A stretch of DNA of 34,060 bases. Source: Pseudomonas sp. HMWF032. GTDB taxonomy: Bacteria; Pseudomonadota; Gammaproteobacteria; Pseudomonadales; Pseudomonadaceae. Positions 16,247-23,153 of the stretch are shown in pieces (positions within the stretch are counted from its first letter, which is position 1; the number at the start of each line of letters is the position of its first letter). The notes beneath the pieces are model-generated. The model was given only the letters and a program-made list of their open reading frames with translations. It did no database searches and had not been told where the DNA came from. The position numbers and the translations under genes were made by a program. Where the stretch lies: NCBI RefSeq assembly GCF_003060885.1, contig NZ_QAIG01000004.1:1-34060 (forward strand), read 5' to 3'.

Positions 16247-18966
16247 ACAGCCTATCTTCACCCCGTCAGGGCAAGTTGCCGTTACTGCGAACCAAATTGT
16301 TTCCCGCTGAGTCGGCTGGCCGGCCCTTGCTGGCGCGTGCGGCACTGTTGGACCGTCTGTTCAATGCGCGCCAGCAGCGTCTGATTTTATTGAGTGCCCC
16401 TGCTGGCTTTGGCAAGAGTACGGTGCTCGGCCAATTTCGCTTGCGGTTGCTGGAAACCGGGGCGCGTGTGGCTTGGCTGTCTTGCGATGAGGCCGACAGT
16501 GAGCCGCAACGTTTGCTGCATTACCTGATTGCTGCGATTCAGGAGCAACTGGCGGGATTCGGCGCCAGTACTGCACGTTTACTGCGCGATGATCTGAGTG
16601 TGCCCAATGAGGTGCTGCTGGATTCATTCATTGCTGAGCTGAAGAAGGTTCAGGGTGATTTGTATCTGATATTTGATGATTTTCACCGGGTAAGACATGT
16701 CGACCTGGGGCCGCTGGTTAATTACTTCGTGACTCAGGTACCGGGTAATGTACGAATGATCGGCAGCACACGGTACCAGCCGCGGTTTATGGACAATGTT
16801 CCTGCTAATGCACCCTGGGCTATGTGGGTACAAGCGGATGAGATGCGCCTGAGCCGTGTGGAAACGGAAGCCTATTTTCACGAACTCAAGCAATTACAGT
16901 TGAGTGATGCTGAGCTGGATCTGCTCTATCGACGTACCGAAGGCTGGATAACCGCGCTTCACTTGGTAGCGCTAGCACTTGCCCGTCAACCTGAGCGCAG
17001 CAGCTTTCTCAATAAGCTATCCGGTACGGAACGCAATATTGCTGACTATCTGGCTGAGGATGTACTGGATCACCTGCCGCATGAGCAGCAGCTTTTTCTC
17101 GATCAGACGTCGGTGCTTGATGAGTTCAACGCCGAGCTGTGCAATGCCCTGACGGGGCGCAGTGATGGGGCCCAAATGCTGCGTCGCTTGCAAGCGGCAC
17201 AGCTGTTCATCATTGCCCTGGATGAGCAGGGCGAGTGGTTTCGCTATCACCATTTATTTGCCGAATTTCTTCAAGGTCGCCTGAGTCGCAAGGGGGATCC
17301 CACCCATTTGCTGCATGCTGCGGCACGCTGGTGTGAAAGCCATGAGTTGGCCGATAAGTCAGTGAAATATGCCCTGCGTGCACGTGACTACAACTTTGCA
17401 GCAGAACTGCTTGAACGGCAGGGCGCCAGCCTGATTGCCGGAAATCAAGTCTATGGCATTTTGGTTGTGCTCAAGGATGTACCTGCTGAGGTTATCCGCG
17501 AGCACCCGGTCTTTCAGATTTTCTATGCCTGGCAATTGGCGTTTGAGCAGAAATATGCAGAGGCTGAGGCGCTGATTGAAGAAGTCAGTACCCGGCTGAT
17601 GCAAGGGCGTGGCAAGCCCATGCACTTTGGCCTGGCGGTTCTTTTGGCTATGGCTCAGGTGCTCAAGGCGCTGGTGCTGCTGTATCAGGACAAGCTTGAG
17701 GCCGCGTTGCGAGTGGCGCGTCATTGGCTGGCTCTGGTACCGGACAATCAGCCTATCTTCCGTGCCAGTCTCTCTTGCATCCAGGCTGCAGCCTATGCAC
17801 TGCTCGGCGATTTTGGCGATGCGGCAAAGTCAATCGCGGTAGCCCGTGACAACCTGCAGCAAGCGGACAGCGAATACCTGCACGCCGTGGTCAGCCTTAT
17901 TGAAGCGCTGATCTGTAAAGAAATGGGCCAGCCTGAACGCGGCCGTATCCTCGCCGAAAGTGCCCGCGTGCGCGTCGAACAAGTGTTTGGGCGACGCAGT
18001 CGTGTGGGCGGGCCTCTGGCACTGGCCTATGCCGACTTGCTCTACGAGCAGGATCGGCATGCTGCCATTCTGGCCGAGTTGCCGCTGGCCACAACCTGGC
18101 GTGATGTGGCAACACCGGTTGAACTAATCAGCCGCGGCAAGTTGGTCATGGCCAAGGCACGTTTCTTCGCAGGAGAAGGGGAGTCGGCCCTGGCCGAGCT
18201 GGATGAGTGGCTCGCGGGCTTGCATGGGCCTGGTTATGAGCGGGTTTATGCACTCAGCATGAGCTGTAAAGTGCAGTTTTTATTGTGGTTACGTCGGCCG
18301 AATGAGGCCGAACGCACCTGTTTGCAGTTGCAGCGTCATCTGGCTGTTTTGCCAGCGGGTCGCTATGCCGATGCAGAAACAGTATTGGCGCTTTCAGAGG
18401 CGCGCTTGGCATTGACAGAGCGCCGCGCCGATAAGGCGCAAACCGTGCTTGAGGCCTGCCTGGCCAAACAGACGGCAGAGCATCAGCGCGACCGGCGCTT
18501 GCGTCTTGCCTTGTTACTTTCTGTGGCGTATTGGCGCAAAGGTAACAGCGATAAAGCCTTTGCCCTTTTCAAACAAACTCTGGAAGACGCTTGGGCAAGC
18601 GGATATCGGCGTATTTTCCTGGATGATGCCCTCTGGCTGTTACCACTCTGGGATGCCTGGCACGCGGTTGAAGCCAAGCGTGCTGCGGCCTGGCAGGGAT
18701 TGGTCGAGCAACTACGGGAACAGTGCCGTCGCTTGTCTATAGACCTAGAAACATTTGATGAAAATCAAGACGTTAGTCATCGCGAGCGAGAGATTTTGCG
18801 TTTTGTTGCAGCAGGTTTGTCGAACCGTGATATTGCTCAAGCGGTGCACTTATCCGAGGCCACGATCAAATGGCATCTGCATAACCTGTTCGCCAAGCTT
18901 GGCGTACGCAGTCGCACTCAGGCTGTATTGAAGGGCAAGAGCCTGGGGTTATTGAGTGAGGCATAA
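16243..18966 (+). CDS. MalT-type (STAND ATPase) LuxR-family regulator, second of a tandem pair
   Basis: Paralogue of the preceding protein, 907 residues, with the same layout: Walker A APAGFGKS (52-59), Walker B LYLIFDD (140-146), a superhelical sensor region (about 370-800), and the LuxR HTH at about 847-907 with SEATIKWHLHNLFAKLGV. The recognition helices of the two proteins are very alike (TVKWHLHNIY and TIKWHLHNLF), so they may bind the same or overlapping sites, while their sensor regions differ strongly. They may form mixed oligomers or respond to two signals. ATGA at 16243-16246 couples translation. The 244-base spacer behind it precedes the small secreted protein gene. Confidence 0.9.
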   Translation: MNSLSSPRQGKLPLLRTKLFPAESAGRPLLARAALLDRLFNARQQRLILLSAPAGFGKSTVLGQFRLRLLETGARVAWLSCDEADSEPQRLLHYLIAAIQEQLAGFGASTARLLRDDLSVPNEVLLDSFIAELKKVQGDLYLIFDDFHRVRHVDLGPLVNYFVTQVPGNVRMIGSTRYQPRFMDNVPANAPWAMWVQADEMRLSRVETEAYFHELKQLQLSDAELDLLYRRTEGWITALHLVALALARQPERSSFLNKLSGTERNIADYLAEDVLDHLPHEQQLFLDQTSVLDEFNAELCNALTGRSDGAQMLRRLQAAQLFIIALDEQGEWFRYHHLFAEFLQGRLSRKGDPTHLLHAAARWCESHELADKSVKYALRARDYNFAAELLERQGASLIAGNQVYGILVVLKDVPAEVIREHPVFQIFYAWQLAFEQKYAEAEALIEEVSTRLMQGRGKPMHFGLAVLLAMAQVLKALVLLYQDKLEAALRVARHWLALVPDNQPIFRASLSCIQAAAYALLGDFGDAAKSIAVARDNLQQADSEYLHAVVSLIEALICKEMGQPERGRILAESARVRVEQVFGRRSRVGGPLALAYADLLYEQDRHAAILAELPLATTWRDVATPVELISRGKLVMAKARFFAGEGESALAELDEWLAGLHGPGYERVYALSMSCKVQFLLWLRRPNEAERTCLQLQRHLAVLPAGRYADAETVLALSEARLALTERRADKAQTVLEACLAKQTAEHQRDRRLRLALLLSVAYWRKGNSDKAFALFKQTLEDAWASGYRRIFLDDALWLLPLWDAWHAVEAKRAAAWQGLVEQLREQCRRLSIDLETFDENQDVSHREREILRFVAAGLSNRDIAQAVHLSEATIKWHLHNLFAKLGVRSRTQAVLKGKSLGLLSEA

Positions 18967-19000
18967 GCCCAGTGCTGAAAAATAAGTGGGGTTAAGTGCT

Positions 19001-19015
19001 CCATCCCTTGGATGG
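19001..19015. promoter_or_regulatory. Inverted repeat CCATCC-CTT-GGATGG
   Basis: Perfect 6-bp inverted repeat with a 3-base centre (19001-19006 / 19010-19015), 35 bases beyond the second regulator stop. There is no T-run, so it is more likely a binding site or RNA hairpin than a terminator. Confidence 0.4.
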
Positions 19016-19059
19016 GCTGGCAGTCAGGGCAGTCACCAGTAGCTTTGTCACTAGGACGA

Positions 19060-19074
19060 GAAGCATCGTGCTTC
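19060..19074. promoter_or_regulatory. Inverted repeat GAAGCA-TCG-TGCTTC
   Basis: Perfect 6-bp inverted repeat (19060-19065 / 19069-19074) with centre TCG, extended by a flanking CG/CG pair across one mismatch. It lies 137 bases before the start of the secreted-protein gene, a plausible distance for an activator site or the head of a structured leader. Confidence 0.4.
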
Positions 19075-19210
19075 ACGATTCCAAGCCTGGCACGAATAGG
19101 GAAGCAGTGTCAGACCTGGTAAGTGGCGTGAGCCGCTGAAGCTGAGCAGGACAGGAGTCCGGAGCAGCCTGCCGGGGACAACCCATTAGTGAACTGTGGA
19201 GACAATAACA

Positions 19211-19639
19211 ATGAAAACCCTCAAGCAACTGGCTCTGGCCGCCGCTGTTCTGGCTGTTCCTTTCATGGCTCAAGCTGAGCTCAAAGCCATGGATGACAGC
19301 TCGCTGTCTTCCGTGACAGGTCAAGCTGGTATCAGCATTTCCGGTAACTTCAACGGCAGTATTGGCAAGATCAGCTATATCGATGACGGTAACAGCCTGA
19401 ACATGGAAACCGTCGCATTCAGCGGCTTTAACATTTCCGACTCTGCTCCTGTTCTGGTCGACGTAGTGAGCACTGACATCAACGGTACTGCTACTCAGCA
19501 ACTGCAAATCAGCCTGCCAACCATCACTGGTGAGGTCAGCATTGGTGCAATCAAAATGGGCACCGGCGCTAGCATCGGTTCCCTCGCTATTAATGGCATG
19601 AACATGGCAGGTACCACTGTAAAAGTATGGGGCCACTAA
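19211..19639 (+). CDS. Small secreted protein with LSxVTGQ motif, putative export/fibre substrate (DUF6160/FilA-like)
   Basis: Exported protein of 142 residues. The signal peptide is textbook (MKTLKQLALAAAVL.., cleavage after AQA, residue 22). The mature N-terminus carries MDDSSLSSVTGQAGISI (27-43), a motif I associate with surface proteins annotated as DUF6160 or FilA in gammaproteobacteria. The rest is free of cysteine, rich in Gly, Ser, Thr, Ile and Asn, and shows SIG-(K/A/S)-(I/L) three times (50-54, 110-114, 121-125), suggesting beta-strand repeats. It ends with VKVWGH. GGAG (19198-19201) is 9 bases before the ATG at 19211; an in-frame GTG at 19196 is less likely. A strong terminator follows, as expected for an abundant structural subunit. 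Amyloid or fibre formation is inference from composition and neighbours. Confidence 0.85.
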   Translation: MKTLKQLALAAAVLAVPFMAQAELKAMDDSSLSSVTGQAGISISGNFNGSIGKISYIDDGNSLNMETVAFSGFNISDSAPVLVDVVSTDINGTATQQLQISLPTITGEVSIGAIKMGTGASIGSLAINGMNMAGTTVKVWGH

Positions 19640-19664
19640 GTTCGCTTAGTTGCTGAGTGTGATG

Positions 19665-19700
19665 AAAAGTCTTACCGGTTTTGACCGGTAGGACTTTTCT
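19665..19700 (+). terminator. Terminator/attenuator behind the secreted-protein gene
   Basis: AAAAGTCTTACCGG (19665-19678) pairs with CCGGTAGGACTTTT (19685-19698), a 14-bp stem with one G-U pair, loop TTTTGA and a T-rich 3' arm and tail. It lies 25 bases past the stop codon, and the next gene on the same strand begins 30 bases later. Partial read-through would give a large excess of the first product over the four that follow. Confidence 0.85.
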
Positions 19701-19727
19701 CTTGATGGGCGGGAGTGCAGTGGGCGG

Positions 19728-20489
19728 ATGATCGAAATTTTGCTAGGCAGTCTGATTGGCGTTTGGGGGTTCACCGAAGCCGTGGATACCAAGCCGCCAG
19801 CGCCAGGTACTGTATATATCAATCAACAGCTGTTGCCGGACGGTCCTTTGCGCGAGACGGTAACGCTTGAGCCGATGAGCCAACTGCAGTTTCGAAATGT
19901 AATCCGCCAGGCTTATGACTACAGCTGCGGTTCCGCAGCGTTGACCTCTCTACTTGACTATTTTCTTGGGCGCAACCTGCAAGAGCGCCAGGTCATGGAA
20001 GGTCTTTTGCAGTTTGGCGAGGCCGATAAAATCGTCGAGCGGCGTGGTTTTTCTCTGCTCGACATGAAACGCTTTGTTACTGCGCTGGGTTATAAAAGTG
20101 GCGGTTTCCGTGCGGCATTCGCTGATCTTGATGGGCTGGAACATCCCGCTATCGTGCCGATTGAATATGCCGGTTTTAAGCATTTCGTGGTGGTACGTGA
20201 CGTTTACAACGATCATGTATTTGTCGCTGATCCGGCACTTGGCAATATCAGTTTCACCCGTACCCGGTTCGAAGAAATCTGGGATCAAAATGTGGTGTTT
20301 GTGATTTTTCCGAATGGTAACGAACCACCTAATGCCCTTGCCTTGACTGAGCAAGACCTGCGCATCATTGATGATCGTACGGTTAGCTTGTTGGCATTTC
20401 GTGAGTTTCCACAGATGACCAAATTCACTGAAAACCAGGCCACCGAGCTTGGCTCTGGCGGCACTATTCAGTACATCCGACGTAAATAA
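19728..20489 (+). CDS. C39-type cysteine protease, FapD-like
   Basis: Predicted papain-fold protease of 253 residues. The C39 pattern RQAYDYSCGSAALTSLL sits at 60-76 with oxyanion Gln61 and nucleophile Cys67; His152 (FKHFVVV) and Asp168 (FVADPALG) complete the triad. C39 domains usually cut leader peptides after a double glycine in ABC exporters, but here there is no ABC part. FapD of the Pseudomonas Fap amyloid system is likewise a stand-alone C39 protein. The N-terminus (MIEILLGSLIGVWG) is a weak signal sequence or membrane anchor, so a periplasmic location is likely. The ribosome binding site GGGAG is 12 bases away, a little far. It probably processes or guides a partner protein of this cluster. 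Confidence 0.85.
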   Translation: MIEILLGSLIGVWGFTEAVDTKPPAPGTVYINQQLLPDGPLRETVTLEPMSQLQFRNVIRQAYDYSCGSAALTSLLDYFLGRNLQERQVMEGLLQFGEADKIVERRGFSLLDMKRFVTALGYKSGGFRAAFADLDGLEHPAIVPIEYAGFKHFVVVRDVYNDHVFVADPALGNISFTRTRFEEIWDQNVVFVIFPNGNEPPNALALTEQDLRIIDDRTVSLLAFREFPQMTKFTENQATELGSGGTIQYIRRK

Positions 20490-20529
20490 AAAAACGCCCG
20501 GCATAACAATAATATTTGGGGGCTGTGCC

Positions 20530-21534
20530 ATGAGAGTTTTGTGTTGTGTATGGCTAGCCATACTGGCAACTGCTGCCAGTTCAGCGGCATATGCTGAAAC
20601 AGCGTCTGTCGATCAGGCGCGTGAAGCGTTGACCAAGCAGGAAGACGATGCCGATAGCGCGAAAGCGCTGGAAGAGGTGTTTCAGGCTGCGGAAAAAAGC
20701 TACACCTTGCTCAAAAAGGGTGAGCGCACATTGACCTATGGTTTCGACTATTCACTGGTTCGCGATACGGTGATTGAGACTGTTCGTACCGGAAATAATG
20801 TGTTCAGCGTTGTTGGGCAGAGTGAAGCCCAGCACACCTTTACCAACTCCTTCACCTTTGACTATGGCGTTTGGGACAACCTGACCTTCAGTGTGCGTCT
20901 GCCCATGGTGGCTAAATACGACACTGAACGTGATCTCAATGCCTACAGCCTGGGTGATATTTCTGCCAGTTTGCGCTGGCAACCCTGGACGTCATTACGG
21001 GGTAAACCGGTCACAACGCTTTATGCCACCTTGGGGCTTCCCACCGGGAATAGCCCGTATGACATCAATACAGACAGTGATCTATCAACGGGTGGTGGTG
21101 CCTATAGCCTTGGCCTTGGTGCAAACCTTTCCTATGTTATCGATCCCGTCGTGTTGTTTGGTTCGGTTGGTTATACCTACAACGTGCCAATCACCGGTAT
21201 TGGCCAGGTGCGGGGCGGCCGTCTGCTCGAAGAGGTTGATCCGGGTTCCTCTTTCTCTCTGAGCATGGGCTTTGCCTATGCCTTGTCCTATGACGTGTCA
21301 CTGGCTACGTCATACCAGATGTCGCATTCCCTCAAGCCGACATTCACTTTTGCGGATGGCGAAGCTGAGGGACGAGGGCAAACCAGTTCAGTCATGAACT
21401 TCTCGCTGGGCCTGCGAACTTCGCCGGAGCGAATCGTCAACGTCAGCGCCGGTTTCGGTATGACCGAGGACTCGCCGGATGTGCTGTTGGGCATCTCCAT
21501 GCCTTTGGACATCAAAGGCCTGAAGGCCCAATAA
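20530..21534 (+). CDS. Outer-membrane barrel with N-terminal helical segment, FapF-like
   Basis: Exported protein of 334 residues. The signal peptide (1-24, ending AAYAE) is followed by a charged helical stretch (about 25-62, DQAREALTKQEDDADSAKAL with coiled-coil character). A domain of alternating hydrophobic strands fills the rest and reads as an outer-membrane beta-barrel (about 68-334, many aromatic-ended strands such as TLTYGFDYSLV, NLTFSVRLPMV, LFGSVGYTY). FapF, the pore of the Fap system, has the same plan: a coiled coil that gates a barrel. The ATG at 20530 is chosen because the signal peptide begins there; the frame is open from 20449, inside the protease gene. The chain ends LKAQ rather than in the usual aromatic residue. 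A function as export pore for the small secreted protein is proposed. Confidence 0.8.
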   Translation: MRVLCCVWLAILATAASSAAYAETASVDQAREALTKQEDDADSAKALEEVFQAAEKSYTLLKKGERTLTYGFDYSLVRDTVIETVRTGNNVFSVVGQSEAQHTFTNSFTFDYGVWDNLTFSVRLPMVAKYDTERDLNAYSLGDISASLRWQPWTSLRGKPVTTLYATLGLPTGNSPYDINTDSDLSTGGGAYSLGLGANLSYVIDPVVLFGSVGYTYNVPITGIGQVRGGRLLEEVDPGSSFSLSMGFAYALSYDVSLATSYQMSHSLKPTFTFADGEAEGRGQTSSVMNFSLGLRTSPERIVNVSAGFGMTEDSPDVLLGISMPLDIKGLKAQ

Positions 21535-21551
21535 ACGCGAGCGAGAACGTC

Positions 21552-23144
21552 ATGAAAACGCGAATTTCGCTGCTCACGCGGGCGGTTCTAGGGGGTGTTC
21601 TGTTCAGCGCCAGCGCAGCGCATGCGCAACTGGCGCAGAACCTGACGATTGGTAGCCCCAAGGCCATGGCTCTTGGCAATGCTGTGACGGCAGACTTTAC
21701 CGGGATCGACTCGGTGCATTACAACCCCGCCGCGCTGACCAAACTCAAGGGGCGTCAAACAACAGTCAAATTCATCACCGGGATGATGGATATTCGCGCC
21801 GAGTTTGATGCCCCGGCCGGCTATGGCGCTAATTTTCTTGGCTTGAGAAATGACTCGGTTGCCAACTCTTCCAGCCGTGCGGGTTCGGCCATGATGTACT
21901 TACCCGGTGTCGGTGGTGCAACCGAACTGCCCATGCTGTTTGCGCCTCTTGCCGGATTGTCGATCAATCCCCCCGGTTCAAAGCTGACCTTTGCAACCAA
22001 CATGTACACCCCGCAAGCGCTCGGGTTTGCACGTGATGACGATGACCCAGGGCGTTATCAGGGCAAGGAGTTGGTGCTTCAGCGCTTGACCTATTTTTCG
22101 CCATCGCTTGCATATCAGGTCAACGATGAGCTTTCCGTGGGGATGTCCATTGGCTTTTCTCACCAGGCCATGGCGCTCAACCAGGACTTCCGTGCGCCGG
22201 GTATCCTCACCGGGTTTGTCGGCGTTGCCCAGGACGCACTGTGCCTGGTGGACAACAACCCATTCGAGATTTTTCTCAATATCTGTGGAGGGGAGCTGGG
22301 ACCCTTCACAGACATTGCCAATATCGACATTGATATGCAGCAAACGCTTTCGCCAACATGGAACCTGGGTTTCCTCTGGGAGCCGAATGACTGGTTTGCT
22401 CTCGGTGCGGTCTACCAGAGTGAGGCGCGGATGCGCCTGAAAGGGCAGTATGTGGTTGACTACTCGCAGAACTGGCAGGGCTTCTGGCAGGGGCTGGACA
22501 GTTCGTTTATCGGTGCAGTTTTCAGCACGATCACTCCGGATGGGCTTTTCGATAAAGAGCGCGGTAATGTCTCGCTCAATATGACTTACCCAGCCCATTT
22601 TGCCTCTGGGATCAAATTCAAACCGCATGATCGCTGGCAAATCAATCTCGACGTCAAATGGACGGACTATGCCGCCTGGGATCAGTTCGAGCTGGAGTTT
22701 GATCGGCAACTGGATATCTTGACTATTGCCAGTCTGTTTTCACCGAAAAACGCTACGTCAACCAGCATTATCCTGGATCGTGGCTATGAATCGGTGTGGA
22801 GTTGGGCTGTAGGCGTTGAGTATCAGGTCAATGATCGTTTGAGTCTGCGTGCTGGCTATGAACCGCGGCCGTCGGCAATCCCGGGGAACAAGGCTGATGT
22901 GCTGGCGCCTCTTGGGGATGCCAAACTCTATGGGGTGGGGCTGGGTTATCAATGGGATAAGGACACTGTTATCGATCTCGGTTTTAACTACTTGGTCAGT
23001 AAGCAGGACATCCCGGCACGCTCCAGTTGCAACATCAACTGTTCGACCATCGACAGCATGGTTTACAACCCTTATGCCGATCTTGATGTAAAAACCAGTG
23101 TCAAAGCCTATGTGCTGGCGTTGACCTATCGCACCACTTTCTAG
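21552..23144 (+). CDS. FadL/OmpP1-family outer-membrane protein
   Basis: Barrel protein of 530 residues with a signal peptide (1-25, ending AAHA). The FadL/OmpP1 N-terminal signature is clear: SPKAMALGNAVTADFTGIDS then VHYNPAALTKLKG, where NPA is the family hallmark of the hatch region. FadL homologues let hydrophobic compounds diffuse sideways into the outer membrane. Two cysteine pairs (Cys231/Cys245 and Cys493/Cys497) lie in predicted loops and may form disulfides, which is unusual for this family. It ends with YRTTF, the terminal Phe expected for Bam-dependent insertion. It follows the FapF-like gene by 17 bases and precedes the next by 9, so it belongs to the same transcript. Its role could be uptake or a surface part of the export system. 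Confidence 0.88.
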   Translation: MKTRISLLTRAVLGGVLFSASAAHAQLAQNLTIGSPKAMALGNAVTADFTGIDSVHYNPAALTKLKGRQTTVKFITGMMDIRAEFDAPAGYGANFLGLRNDSVANSSSRAGSAMMYLPGVGGATELPMLFAPLAGLSINPPGSKLTFATNMYTPQALGFARDDDDPGRYQGKELVLQRLTYFSPSLAYQVNDELSVGMSIGFSHQAMALNQDFRAPGILTGFVGVAQDALCLVDNNPFEIFLNICGGELGPFTDIANIDIDMQQTLSPTWNLGFLWEPNDWFALGAVYQSEARMRLKGQYVVDYSQNWQGFWQGLDSSFIGAVFSTITPDGLFDKERGNVSLNMTYPAHFASGIKFKPHDRWQINLDVKWTDYAAWDQFELEFDRQLDILTIASLFSPKNATSTSIILDRGYESVWSWAVGVEYQVNDRLSLRAGYEPRPSAIPGNKADVLAPLGDAKLYGVGLGYQWDKDTVIDLGFNYLVSKQDIPARSSCNINCSTIDSMVYNPYADLDVKTSVKAYVLALTYRTTF

Positions 23145-23153
23145 GTTATTGAT

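Noticed and set aside
19088..19106. TGGCACG followed by GAATAGGGAAGC, reminiscent of a sigma-54 promoter
   Set aside because: The -12 GC is not at the required spacing (GG to GC should be 10 bases apart), and MalT-type regulators do not work with sigma-54.
19170..19183. GGGGACAACC before the secreted-protein gene as a MalT box
   Set aside because: It differs from the GGGGA(T/G)GAGG consensus at several positions, occurs once and lies within 40 bases of the start codon; not supported.
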